From Poritiphilus sp965212595 (GTDB taxonomy: Bacteria > Bacteroidota > Bacteroidia > Flavobacteriales > Flavobacteriaceae): a stretch of DNA of 64,000 bases. Where the stretch lies: NCBI GenBank assembly GCA_965212595.1, contig CBDBVE010000007.1, positions 310,001-374,000 of the forward strand, read 5' to 3'. Numbering within the stretch: position 1 is the stretch's first letter; every line of letters begins with the position of its first letter. Below the pieces are notes generated by a model. It made no database searches, was not told the origin of the DNA, and saw nothing but the letters and a program-made list of their open reading frames with translations. Below are positions 17,134-26,800 of the stretch, piece by piece. The position numbers and the translations under genes were made by a program.

Positions 17134-17844
17134 ATGAGGAAAATTTTGACTTTGATTTTAATAGGCCTTGTCCTGCTGGCATGCGGTTCGGAGATCACAG
17201 AAAATACAATGATCGTAAGCGGCAATATCAAAGGGTTAAAAAAAGGCACACTCTATTTGCAAAAAATCTCCGATTCAGTACTCACTAGTATAGATTCCCT
17301 TACAATAGAGGGGGACGGAAATTTTTCCTTAAAGGCGGAATTAGAAGATCCAGAAATTTTCTACCTATATCTTGAGAAGAACGACAACAATGAGGTAAAC
17401 GACCGTATCACTTTTTTCGGGGAACCGGGGACTATTACAATAAACACAAGTTGGAATACTTTTGATACCAATGCCAGTATAAGTGGTTCTACCAATCATA
17501 AAAAGCTTGAGGAATATCGTTCAGTGATGTCTCGAATGAACACCGAAAATCTTGAGATCTTACAAGGGGCAATGGATCCAGAAATACAAAAAGATTCGTT
17601 GGCCTTAGATTCTATTCAAAAAGCCAGCGACCGTAACCTATTAAGGCGGTACCTCTATTCATTAAATTTTGCAATAAACAATAAGGACTCTCATGTAGCT
17701 CCGTATGTCGCCCTTACCGAAGTGGCTGATGCCAACATAAAGTACCTGGATTCTGTGTATTACTCTTTGAGTCCGGAGGTGGCAAATGCGAAATACGGCA
17801 GGGCATTGCAAAAATATCTGGAGGAACTAAAAAGTGATAGGTAG
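17134..17844 (+). CDS. DUF4369-type lipoprotein
   Basis: 236 residues from ATG 17134. The N-terminus MRKILTLILIGLVLLACGS contains a lipobox (LLAC), so the protein is probably lipidated and membrane-anchored. Residues ~25-115 match the DUF4369 beta domain often found fused before thioredoxin-like domains in Bacteroidota (VSGNIKGLKKGTLYLQKISD, then GNFSLKAELEDPEIFYLYLE). No CxxC thioredoxin domain follows; the C-terminal half is helical (LLRRYLYSLNFAINNKDSHV). It is a stand-alone relative of TlpA-type lipoproteins, convergent with the next gene. Confidence 0.8.
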   Translation: MRKILTLILIGLVLLACGSEITENTMIVSGNIKGLKKGTLYLQKISDSVLTSIDSLTIEGDGNFSLKAELEDPEIFYLYLEKNDNNEVNDRITFFGEPGTITINTSWNTFDTNASISGSTNHKKLEEYRSVMSRMNTENLEILQGAMDPEIQKDSLALDSIQKASDRNLLRRYLYSLNFAINNKDSHVAPYVALTEVADANIKYLDSVYYSLSPEVANAKYGRALQKYLEELKSDR

Positions 17845-17850
17845 ACTGGG

Positions 17851-18120
17851 TTATTCCAGCTTATTTAGTTTTTTAACCAGCGCAGTGGCCTTTTCTTCGA
17901 GTTCTTTACGGATATTCTTAAAATGTAGTTTTTGGTCTTCTACATCATTTTGATGCACCTTGGCGATCAACTCATCAAAAGTGTTTATGGCACTATCAAT
18001 AATCTCCGATCCTTCTTTTGAACCCTGTTTGTCTTGTGCGGCCTCTACCACATATACGGCTTCAATAATATCTCCCAGCACGTAATTTATGTCTTTCTTC
18101 AAATTTCGTATGCTTGCCAT
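17851..18120 (-). CDS. Conserved small helical protein, unknown function
   Basis: 89 residues from ATG 18120 (MASIRNLKKDINYVLGDII). Two long amphipathic helices contain many Glu/Lys residues. KEGSEIIDSAINTFDELIAK and HFKNIRKELEEKATALVKKL suggest a helical hairpin or coiled coil. No signal peptide, membrane segment or catalytic motif is visible. It lies six bases from the convergent lipoprotein stop. Confidence 0.65.
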   Translation of the reverse strand: MASIRNLKKDINYVLGDIIEAVYVVEAAQDKQGSKEGSEIIDSAINTFDELIAKVHQNDVEDQKLHFKNIRKELEEKATALVKKLNKLE

Positions 18121-18288
18121 TATCAAGTTTTTTTCAAAAGTACTTAAAAGTACGCTTATTTGTATATGCTACTATTAGCTAATGCACTACAATTTATTAA
18201 TGATTTTTAAGGCCCAAATTCAAATGGTCCAATACAATCTGATGTTTTACCTAGTCCTGCATGCCAATTGCAGGCAAGGATGCTAACT

Positions 18289-18314
18289 TTATAGCGGGGC
18301 GGGGTTTGGACCCC
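18289..18314 (-). repeat. Dispersed GGGGT-N-AAACCCC element, copy 4
   Basis: Minus strand GGGGTCCAAACCCC followed by GCCCCG and TATAA. The first 14 bases are identical to the copy at 52934. It lies in the 268-base gap between the small helical protein gene and manA, which otherwise holds only a short CCTGCA/TGCAGG hairpin near 18256-18274. Confidence 0.6.
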
Positions 18315-18388
18315 TAAAAATATATAAGTTTAATGTTAGACTTGCCTCAACGCATGGAACATGGAACCCAGGTTATAAACAGAAGTTC

Positions 18389-19357
18389 TCAGACCGTAAC
18401 CTTCAGTAATTTCATTCCCGTAGTCTTTAGGGAAATTCGCTCACTAACGGCCGGTAGTAAAACTGTTTCTCCTTTTTGGATAGCAACAGACCCTGAGTCA
18501 TTTTCAACGCTCCCCTGGCCTCCAACACAAACCAGGATGGTAAAGCTGTCTCTGTCTGCAGTTGAAAGCTCAAAATCCCGGGATAACTCCAAAAAATTGG
18601 TTTTAAAATAGGGGCAGTTGACCATATCGTTTAACTGGTTTTGTTCATTGGAATAATTTACCTTAAAATCGTCTTTCCTGGTGTAATCAATAGCATCCAA
18701 AGCCAGTTCGGTATGTAATTCCCTTAAATTGCCGTTCTTGTCTTTTCTATTAAAATCAAAAATCCTGTAAGTGATATCTGAGGTCTGTTGAATTTCGGCC
18801 AATAAAACCCCTGCGCCAATGGCGTGGACTTTTCCGGTATTGATGAAAAAGGTGTCGCCATCTTTTACCTCTTCGTAGTTCAAAACATCTGGTAAGCTGT
18901 TATTTTCCAGATTTTCGGTATATGTTTCTTTGGTGATGTCCTTGTTGAAGCCCACAATTAATTTGGCTTGTTCTTCGACATCCATAATGTACCACATTTC
19001 GGTTTTGCCAAAAGAATTATGCCGCTCTTTTGCCAACTCATCATTTGGATGCAATTGAATGGAAAGGTCTTTTTTTGCGTCGATAAATTTTATTAGTATG
19101 GGAAACTCCAAACCAAATCTGTCTATAACATCGCTTCCCAAAATCTGCTCCGGTCGTGTCTTTATGAGTTCAGTAAGAGAGGTTCCAGCAAGCGGTCCGT
19201 TTGCTAATATGGAAATATCACCGTCAACACCAGACAATTCCCAGCTTTCGCCTATTGTATCACTATGACTATCTTTTCCAAGGACGTCGGCCAGTTTGGT
19301 CCCTCCCCAAAGCCGGTCTTTTAAGATTGGTAGAAACTTTAACGGATATAAGCTCAT
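18389..19357 (-). CDS. manA: Mannose-6-phosphate isomerase, class I
   Basis: 322 residues from ATG 19357; an ATG at 19369 overlaps the upstream stop and would add four residues. The N-terminus SLYPLKFLPILKDRLWGGTK is the family signature. Zinc-site segments are LSIQLHPND with FGKTEMWYI and, later, FINTGKVHAIGAGVLLAEIQ with the catalytic-region arginine TYRIFDF. A C-terminal cupin strand set ends the protein. It interconverts mannose-6-P and fructose-6-P, feeding GDP-mannose and glycan synthesis. It is the last gene of the idi-queD-bcp-manA run. Confidence 0.94.
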   Translation of the reverse strand: MSLYPLKFLPILKDRLWGGTKLADVLGKDSHSDTIGESWELSGVDGDISILANGPLAGTSLTELIKTRPEQILGSDVIDRFGLEFPILIKFIDAKKDLSIQLHPNDELAKERHNSFGKTEMWYIMDVEEQAKLIVGFNKDITKETYTENLENNSLPDVLNYEEVKDGDTFFINTGKVHAIGAGVLLAEIQQTSDITYRIFDFNRKDKNGNLRELHTELALDAIDYTRKDDFKVNYSNEQNQLNDMVNCPYFKTNFLELSRDFELSTADRDSFTILVCVGGQGSVENDSGSVAIQKGETVLLPAVSERISLKTTGMKLLKVTV

Positions 19358-19358
19358 G

Positions 19359-19814
19359 CTATTCTTCATTTTGAAGTGCCGCTATGGCCTTCTTCACATG
19401 ATTCGAAGCCAGTGCACTATTAAAAGCCATAATGAGGATTCCTTCCTTATTGGCAACAAAGGTTTCCCGTCCAGGGAGTAAATTAAAAAATCTGTTTTCA
19501 ACACGGAAGATTTTTCTTACTTTTTTACGCTGATCTGCTAAAAGTTTGAAGGGTAATCTGTAGCTTTTGGCAAACTTGCTATGACTTACCTCAGAATCGG
19601 AACTTATGCCTACCACTTCGGCACCAAGATCTGTAAAGTCTTCGAAGCTATCTCTAAAAGAACAGACCTCAGCTATGCATCCCGGAGTATAATCTTTGGG
19701 ATAGAAAAAAATGACTAAGGGTTTTTTTCCTAAAAAATCAGCCGAGTGAAACCAATTGCCATGTTGATCTTTTAATGAAAATTCAGGAAGATGCTCACCA
19801 ACTTTGAGGCTCAT
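19359..19814 (-). CDS. bcp: Thioredoxin-dependent peroxiredoxin, BCP type
   Basis: 151 residues. FFYPKDYTPGCIAEVCSFRD carries the peroxidatic cysteine (TPGC) and a second cysteine five residues later, the usual atypical two-cysteine arrangement of bacterioferritin-comigratory proteins. EVVGISSDSEVSHSKFAKSY and the RETFVANKEG ending fit the family. It reduces hydroperoxides using thioredoxin in the cytosol. It starts two bases after the queD stop and its own stop touches manA, so the genes form one tight operon. Confidence 0.93.
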   Translation of the reverse strand: MSLKVGEHLPEFSLKDQHGNWFHSADFLGKKPLVIFFYPKDYTPGCIAEVCSFRDSFEDFTDLGAEVVGISSDSEVSHSKFAKSYRLPFKLLADQRKKVRKIFRVENRFFNLLPGRETFVANKEGILIMAFNSALASNHVKKAIAALQNEE

Positions 19815-19816
19815 GC

Positions 19817-20224
19817 TTATCCGGAGTAGGTTACAAAATTTCGTGGGGTTTCATATAAAACAACCTCGAGTAACTTTTCGGAATCGATATGAGGTCTCAA
19901 CTTATTCCAGATAACCACAGCAATATTTTCGGCGGTAGGATTGAGCGATTTAAATTCGGGTACCTCAACATTCAGGTTTTTGTGATCTAAGGCATCTTCC
20001 ACTTCGGCCTTGATAAGGTCTTTAAGGATTTTCATATCGATCACAAAGCCCGTTTCCGAATCAACCTGGCCAGTTACACTAACAACAAGTTCATAATTAT
20101 GACCGTGGTAATTGGGGTTATTGCACTTCCCAAAAACGGCCTCGTTCTTCTGGTCTTCCCAGTCTGCGCGATACAACCTATGCGCTGCATTGAAATGTGC
20201 CCTTCGACTAACTTTTACTTTCAT
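19817..20224 (-). CDS. queD: 6-carboxytetrahydropterin synthase / 6-pyruvoyl-tetrahydropterin synthase family
   Basis: 135 residues. FNAAHRLYRADW gives the first zinc histidine and CNNPNYHGHNYELVVSV the catalytic cysteine and the HGHNY zinc pair. ALDHKNLNVEV and VVLYETPRNFVTYS complete the T-fold. The family makes 6-carboxytetrahydropterin for queuosine or a related pterin; sequence alone does not separate these. Its ATG overlaps the idi stop by four bases (ATGA). Confidence 0.9.
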   Translation of the reverse strand: MKVKVSRRAHFNAAHRLYRADWEDQKNEAVFGKCNNPNYHGHNYELVVSVTGQVDSETGFVIDMKILKDLIKAEVEDALDHKNLNVEVPEFKSLNPTAENIAVVIWNKLRPHIDSEKLLEVVLYETPRNFVTYSG

Positions 20225-20754
20225 GAGTCAGCACTATTTGGTATGAAGTGTTCGTAAAATTTTTCAAAGATGATCTTAAACCAGGCTGTGTAATTCTCCG
20301 GCTGTCTTTCAATATCTGTCTTCACATCTTCGGGTTTCATCCATTTCCAATCCTCGACTTCCTCCTTGTTAATTTCGGGAGCTCTATCGTATGAGCCACT
20401 CATAACGTGATCTAATTCATGTTCTGTGAGCCCATTATCAAAAGGCGCTTTGTAGATAAATGAGAACAGCTCTTCAAGCTCCGTTTCGAAGCCCATTTCT
20501 TCTTTCAGGCGTCTTTTGCCTGCCGTTATGTTCGATTCGCCCTCTCGTTGATGGCTGCAACATGTATTTGTCCACAAAAGCGGGGAATGATACTTATGAG
20601 CGGCCCGTTGCTGTAGCATCAGCTCACCCTCGTTATTTAATATAAAAACTGAGAACGCCCTGTGCAGCACTGCTTTTTCATGGGCTTCCATCTTGGGCAT
20701 GGTCCCAATTTGTTCATCAAATTGATTGACCAAAATTACTTTTTCCTCTTTCAC
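20221..20754 (-). CDS. idi: Isopentenyl-diphosphate delta-isomerase, type 1
   Basis: 177 residues. A Nudix-fold protein with the type 1 IDI signatures: HRAFSVFILNNEGELMLQQR, the catalytic cysteine in LLWTNTCCSHQREGE, RRLKEEMGFETELEELFSFI and the glutamates of EHELDHVMSG and EVEDWKWMKPE. It converts IPP to DMAPP for isoprenoid synthesis. The start is a GTG at 20754 that lies only about five bases past a -7 box, so the message may be leaderless. First gene of the idi-queD-bcp-manA operon. Confidence 0.93.
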   Translation of the reverse strand: MKEEKVILVNQFDEQIGTMPKMEAHEKAVLHRAFSVFILNNEGELMLQQRAAHKYHSPLLWTNTCCSHQREGESNITAGKRRLKEEMGFETELEELFSFIYKAPFDNGLTEHELDHVMSGSYDRAPEINKEEVEDWKWMKPEDVKTDIERQPENYTAWFKIIFEKFYEHFIPNSADS

Positions 20755-20758
20755 ATTA

Positions 20759-20766
20759 CAAAAATA
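20759..20766 (-). promoter_or_regulatory. Candidate -7 box of the idi operon (TATTTTTG)
   Basis: Exact TAnnTTTG on the minus strand, partly made of the T-run that ends the sprF terminator and five bases before the GTG start of idi. Confidence 0.3.
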
Positions 20767-20789
20767 ACACCTTTAACCCATTTAAAGGT
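20761..20789 (-). terminator. Terminator after the second SprF gene
   Basis: Minus strand ACCTTTAA, six-base loop, TTAAAGGT, then GTTATTTTT. It ends the giant-protein operon 38 bases after the sprF stop. Confidence 0.6.
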
Positions 20790-20826
20790 TAAGCGCTTCA
20801 TAAATGTTAAAATCAGAATGGATTTC

Positions 20827-21783
20827 CTAAAAGAACCGGGGAGATTTGAGGTTGTCCAGTACCTTAATAAAATCGTACCTAAGGATCACTTCGAAAGAAC
20901 CATCATTAAATACTGCCTGTCCCAGCTCTGTTATCTCCCTGTCATAGGCTATACCAATCAGGAATTCTGGTGAGATCTGAAAACCTGCCATACCACTCAC
21001 AGCCGCATCCCACCTATAAGCCGCACCCATTATAAATTTGTCGTTATACATGAAGTTGGCTGAGAAATCGAGCTGTAAAGGAGCTCCTTGGGTTACTTTG
21101 CTTAAGATAGTGGGTTTGAACTTCCAAAACGCACTCATTTCAAAAACATATCCCGTAATGAAGTAAAAATTCATTTGCTCTTTAGCAGTAGAAAGTGAAG
21201 ATTCCTCAAAGTGGGAAGTTTCTAAAAATCGTGGTACAGATAAGCCTGCATAAAAATTTTCGGTATGGTAATAGACTCCGGCGCCTATATTAGGCGAAAA
21301 ACGGTTGTCAATGTCTTGCTGCAAGGTAGGATCCGGTCCTCCCGGTGAGCTCAGGTCCTGGTTTAGTTCAGAAAATCGGACATCAAGCAGGTGTCCGCTT
21401 GCCTTGATTCCAAAGCTTAATCTGGCATCCTGACTGGTCTGAATCGTATAAGAAATATCAAGATCTAAGTTGGTTTCAGAAGTGGGGCCTATTTGATCGT
21501 TTACTACAGAGAGACCAAAACCAACTCCCCGATATCCTAAAGGGGTGTGCAAATTTAAAGTTTGGGTTTTGGGCGCACCGTCTAAACCAACCCATTGCGA
21601 TCTGTGTAATGCCGCAATACTAAAGTGCCCTCTTGAACCTGCATATCCCGGATTTACACTAACCGTATTGTACATATACTGGGTGTACTGGGCATCTTGT
21701 TGCGCCGAAAGCATTCCAATGCCGCAAAGGGCGAATAGTAATGCCAAAACGGCAACTTTGATATTTGGGATTAAGCGCAGCAT
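20827..21783 (-). CDS. PorP/SprF family outer-membrane protein (second copy)
   Basis: 318 residues with a signal peptide (LALLFALCGIGMLSA) and the family start QQDAQYTQYMYNTVSVNPGY, then AALHRSQWVGLDGAPKTQTL. The rest alternates amphipathic strands and ends in EVILRYDF, as for a beta-barrel. It is a clear paralogue of the protein at 46161-47114. PorP/SprF proteins are outer-membrane partners of type IX secretion that are needed for surface attachment of type B CTD cargo. The gene follows a type B CTD gene by seven bases, so that protein is its likely client. Confidence 0.93.
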   Translation of the reverse strand: MLRLIPNIKVAVLALLFALCGIGMLSAQQDAQYTQYMYNTVSVNPGYAGSRGHFSIAALHRSQWVGLDGAPKTQTLNLHTPLGYRGVGFGLSVVNDQIGPTSETNLDLDISYTIQTSQDARLSFGIKASGHLLDVRFSELNQDLSSPGGPDPTLQQDIDNRFSPNIGAGVYYHTENFYAGLSVPRFLETSHFEESSLSTAKEQMNFYFITGYVFEMSAFWKFKPTILSKVTQGAPLQLDFSANFMYNDKFIMGAAYRWDAAVSGMAGFQISPEFLIGIAYDREITELGQAVFNDGSFEVILRYDFIKVLDNLKSPRFF

Positions 21784-21790
21784 TCGTAGG

Positions 21791-23806
21791 TTATCTGTTT
21801 ATGTATATATAGCCCGAGAGCGATCTCATGGTACCTTCTTCGGGAATCTCATAGTCCAGTATATAGAAATACGTTCCAACAGGCAATTTATTGTCCTGAT
21901 CTACTGTAACTCTTCCTTCTGAAGTACCATCAAAAACGTTTCCTGCCGTATTATAGGCCCTGGTAGTGTAAACTAATACTCCCCACCTGTTGTAAATTCT
22001 TATGGTGTTATTCGGATAATTTTCCAATCCTCCGATACGCAGCACATCGTGTATACCATCACCATTAGGTGTGATCACATTAAAGACCTCAACATCGTCT
22101 CCATCAAAATTAGGTTCCAGGTAATCCGGAATCCCATCTGAATCAACATCGTCATTGGAGTAGTCTCCATCGCCATTAATATCTTCATCAATAGTCATCA
22201 CAAGATCGTCGTCATCGTCAGTATCCCGGTAATCAGACTCGGCATCGTTATCCGTATTTGGCAGATCATCATAGGGGCTGTTAATTTCATCGTTTACATC
22301 GATATCTATCGCGGTACTACCTTCGTAACCATCGTCAAGGCCGTCATTATCTTTATCAGAACCAATCAAGGTCACATCTGGCACACCATCCTGGTCGTAA
22401 TCATGAGCTTCGATGGCGTCAGGTACACTATCATCATCACTATCGTCGTCTAGATAATCAGGAAGGCCATCACCATCTGTATCTATAGGAATTATACCTA
22501 GTCCACCTCCATTTTCATAGGCGTCATCCAAACCATTGCCATCGGCATCTACTCCACTAGGAGGAACATAGCCTGCGGTAGTCTGGGCTTCAACGTTATC
22601 TGGGATACCGTCATTATCACTATCTATATCCAGGTAATCCGGAATAGTATCACCATCTGAATCTGTTGGATTGGTAGCAGGATCTCCATCACCATCCAGG
22701 TCAAGGTCTTCAAAACTATCAACAATACCATCATCATCCCTGTCGATATCAGCTCCAATTGGATTAACTACAATGGTGACCGTAGCTGTGCTACAGTTTC
22801 CACTATCGTCACAAATGGTGTAGGTAAAGGTATCCGTACCAATAAATCCGAGATCGGGAACATAGGTCACGAAGTCGTCTGAAGGATCGCCAGGCGTTCC
22901 ACCGTCGTTTATGGTTACCGCACCGTTGGAGGGGTTGGTTGTTGTCAATGATCCCGAAGTAGGAATATCGTTATCATTGGCCAGGATATCAATATCTACA
23001 AATTGATTTTCAATTGTTGCAACGGCATCATCTATTGCATCTACAATTGGTAATACATCTACAGTAACTGTGGCTGTACTACAATCTCCAATGGTGTTAC
23101 AAACCGTATAATCAAATGAATCTGGTCCGTTGTAATCAGGATCAGGAGTATAGGTCAAAATATCGTCTGTAGGATCATTTGGAGTACCGCTGTCGTTAAT
23201 ACTCACTGTTCCGTTTGGAGGATCGGTAGCCGTTAAAGTCCCTGTAATGGGTAAATTAAGGTCGTTGTCATAAATAGGTACATCAATAAACTCATCTTCA
23301 TTGACCGTAACGAAATCATCAACCAAGGTAGCCGCTTGTGCCAAACAAACCACAGTAAAGCGTGGTAATATTGACGAATTGCCCGCCTTGGTAATGGTAG
23401 CGGTATACTCAACTACGGTGGTAGTCGAGGTCACTACCGGCCTCAGTTGGTCACCAGAAACAGTCGGACTCCAACTAACAGTTGCACTCCCATTTACATT
23501 GGCAGAAATATCTAAAGTTACCTGGTTATCAGGAGCGTTACAATCTGTTAGAATAAAATACCCGGTAGCGTTAGAGCCACAAAGTGTCCCATCGTAGGTT
23601 GCAAAATATACGCCAGGTACGCTGGTTTCATAGAAAAAGTCTGTACTGAGTACCGTACTGGTATCTGAAGCTTCGTACCAACGATAGTTGCTTTGCCCGC
23701 CTCCATTGGGCGCCTGCAGCAAAAACTGGGCGTTAGATGCAGCAATCCCCAGTATTGTAAAAACAAAACTGAGGAGAAGCAACTTGTATCTGGGAGCGGA
23801 TCTCAA
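21791..23806 (-). CDS. Secreted protein with type B (gliding-motility, CHU_C) C-terminal sorting domain
   Basis: 671 residues. Signal peptide (LLLLSFVFTILGIAASNAQ), then a beta-rich N-domain. Two ~95-residue cadherin-like/Big domains follow (VNEDEFIDVPIYDNDLNLP and ATIENQFVDIDILANDND), each closing with FDYTVC or FTYTIC. Next comes a calcium-binding thrombospondin type 3-like stretch of DxDxDGxxDxxD repeats (~350-570). The final ~90 residues are the type B CTD: NVITPNGDGIHDVLRIGGLE, IYNRWGVLVY, LPVGTYFYILDY, SGYIYINR. It is predicted to be exported by T9SS and fixed on the surface by the SprF encoded next. It is 26 bases downstream of the giant gene. Confidence 0.93.
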   Translation of the reverse strand: MRSAPRYKLLLLSFVFTILGIAASNAQFLLQAPNGGGQSNYRWYEASDTSTVLSTDFFYETSVPGVYFATYDGTLCGSNATGYFILTDCNAPDNQVTLDISANVNGSATVSWSPTVSGDQLRPVVTSTTTVVEYTATITKAGNSSILPRFTVVCLAQAATLVDDFVTVNEDEFIDVPIYDNDLNLPITGTLTATDPPNGTVSINDSGTPNDPTDDILTYTPDPDYNGPDSFDYTVCNTIGDCSTATVTVDVLPIVDAIDDAVATIENQFVDIDILANDNDIPTSGSLTTTNPSNGAVTINDGGTPGDPSDDFVTYVPDLGFIGTDTFTYTICDDSGNCSTATVTIVVNPIGADIDRDDDGIVDSFEDLDLDGDGDPATNPTDSDGDTIPDYLDIDSDNDGIPDNVEAQTTAGYVPPSGVDADGNGLDDAYENGGGLGIIPIDTDGDGLPDYLDDDSDDDSVPDAIEAHDYDQDGVPDVTLIGSDKDNDGLDDGYEGSTAIDIDVNDEINSPYDDLPNTDNDAESDYRDTDDDDDLVMTIDEDINGDGDYSNDDVDSDGIPDYLEPNFDGDDVEVFNVITPNGDGIHDVLRIGGLENYPNNTIRIYNRWGVLVYTTRAYNTAGNVFDGTSEGRVTVDQDNKLPVGTYFYILDYEIPEEGTMRSLSGYIYINR

Positions 23807-23832
23807 AGCTTGGTTGATCTATTTATCGATTA

Positions 23833-26800
23833 TTATTGAACTACAAAAACCACATTGATCAAGGAGTTATAGTCTGCTGGTTGGCCTATAATGGTATAGG
23901 TAAGCACCCCATTGGCATCAATACTCATTGTACCCGTATTGAATACCGCAGGATCTGCATAAGTAACATAGTAATAAAGCTCGTTAGCCGCGTAGGTAGG
24001 AACAGCCGCAGGAGCTCCTGAACTAGCTACTGTAGGCGTCCCAAACTGAGCTGTATATTGCGCATACAGGTCAATATTAAAAGTTCCGTTGGTTGAGGCG
24101 TCAACTGCAATCGACGGCGGATAAAAGATCCTGGCTGCCTTAGAAGTGATAGGCGCTATTGCCTGGATCACCTCTTCTACAGTAGTCTCATCCGTAGGCG
24201 AAGATTCGCCTCCCTCATCAACATCAATAGGCGTACGTAAAGAAACCTCATCATCAAACTGATCATCTGTTCCTGCATCATCTAAGTGAGATAGGTCTAC
24301 GGTCTGACTCGTACCATTTTCAATACCTACAGTTAGGATATTGGTGCCGGTATCTACCGCCAGGCTCTCAATATTCTGATCATCCGTACCGGCATCATCT
24401 AGATGTGACAGGTCTACCGTTTGGCCGCTACCATTCTCAATGCCCACGGTAAGGATATTTGTGGTTGTATTTACGCCCAGACTCTGTATATTCTGATCAT
24501 CAGAACCAACTAAGCTGGAAAGGTCTACAGTTTCTGAAGTACCATTCTCTATTCCAATAGTTAAATCGGTGCCCGAAAGCCCAGATCCATTGATATTCTG
24601 ATCATCGGTACCAGCATCGTCTAAATGGGACAGGTCTACAGTCTGACTCGTACCATCTTCGATACCTACAGTTAATATATTTGTAGTGGTATTTACACCA
24701 AGACTCTCAATATTCTGATCGTCTGTACCTACAAGACTAGATAGGTCTACAGTTTCTGAAGTACCATTCTCTATTCCGATAGTTAAGTCTGTACCCGAAA
24801 GGCCAGATCCATTGATATTCTGGTCATCTGTACCTACCAGGCTTGAAAGGTCTACAGTTTCTGAGGTACCATTTTCTATTCCAATAGTAAGGTCTGTTCC
24901 CGAAAGGCCAGACCCATTGATATTCTGATCATCTGTTCCGGCATCGTCTAAATGTGATAAGTCTACAGTCTGACTCGTACCATCTTCGATACCTACAGTT
25001 AATATATTTGTAGTGGTATTTACACCAAGACTCTCAATATTCTGATCGTCTGTGCCTACCAGGCTTGAAAGGTCTACAGTTTCTGAAGTACCATTTTCTA
25101 TTCCAATAGTTAAATCTGTACCCGAAAGGCCTGATCCATTGATATTCTGGTCATCAGTACCCGCGTCATCTAAATGTGACAGGTCTACAGTCTGACTCGT
25201 TCCGTCTTCGATACCTACCGTCAATACATTGGTAGTGGTATTTACACCAAGGCTCTCAATATTCTGATCGTCTGTTCCTACTAAACTTGATAGGTCTACA
25301 GTTTCTGATGTACCATTCTCTATTCCGATCGTTAAATCGGTGCCCGAAAGCCCAGATCCATTGATATTCTGGTCATCTGTACCTACAAGACTGGATAGGT
25401 CTACAGTTTCCGAAGTACCATTCTCTATTCCGATCGTTAAATCGGTGCCCGAAAGCCCAGATCCATTGATATTCTGGTCATCTGTACCTACAAGACTGGA
25501 TAGGTCTACAGTTTCTGAAGTACCATTCTCTATTCCGATAGTAAGATCTGTACCCGAAAGGCCAGATCCATTGATATTCTGGTCATCAGTACCCGCGTCA
25601 TCTAAATGTGACAGGTCTACAGTCTGACTCGTTCCGTCCTCGATGCCTACCGTCAATACATTGGTAGTGGTATTTACACCTAGGCTTTCAATATTTTGAT
25701 CGTCTGTACCTACTAAACTTGATAGGTCTACAGTTTCTGAAGTACCATTCTCTATTCCGATAGTAAGATCTGTACCCGAAAGGCCAGATCCATTGATATT
25801 CTGGTCATCTGTACCCGCGTCATCTAAATGTGATAGGTCTACAGTCTGACTCGTTCCGTCCTCGATGCCTACCGTCAATACATTGGTAGTGGTATTTACA
25901 CCTAGGCTTTCAATATTTTGATCGTCTGTACCTACTAAACTTGATAGGTCTACAGTTTCTGAAGTACCATTCTCTATTCCGATAGTAAGATCTGTACCCG
26001 AAAGGCCAGATCCATTGATATTCTGGTCATCTGTACCCGCGTCATCTAAATGTGATAGATCAACGGTCTGACTCGTACCATCTTCAATACCTACAGTCAA
26101 TACGTTTGTAGTGGTATTTACACCAAGGCTCTCAATATTCTGATCGTCTGTACCTACTAAACTTGATAGGTCTACGGTCTCAGACGTTCCGTTTTCTATT
26201 CCGATAGTTAAATCGGTACCCGAAAGTCCGGATCCATTGATATTCTGGTCATCGGTACCAGCATCGTCTAAATGGGACAGGTCTACAGTCTGACTCGTAC
26301 CATCTTCGATACCTACAGTTAATATATTTGTAGTGGTATTTACACCTAGGCTTTCAATATTTTGATCGTCTGTACCTACAAGACTAGATAGGTCTACAGT
26401 TTCTGAAGTACCATTCTCTATTCCGATAGTTAAGTCTGTACCCGAAAGTCCGGATCCATTGATATTCTGGTCATCGGTACCTACCAGGCTTGAAAGGTCT
26501 ACAGTTTCTGAGGTACCATTTTCTATTCCAATAGTAAGGTCTGTTCCCGAAAGGCCGGATCCATTGATATTCTGATCATCTGTTCCGGCATCGTCTAAAT
26601 GTGATAAGTCTACAGTCTGACTCGTTCCGTCCTCGATACCTACAGTCAATATGTTTGTTGTGGTATTTACACCAAGGCTTTCAATATTCTGGTCATCAGT
26701 ACCAACAAGACTTGATAAATCAACAGTTTCCGAGGTACCGTTTTCTATACCGATGGTAAGATCCGTACCTGCAAGGCCTGATCCGCTAATATTCTGGTCG

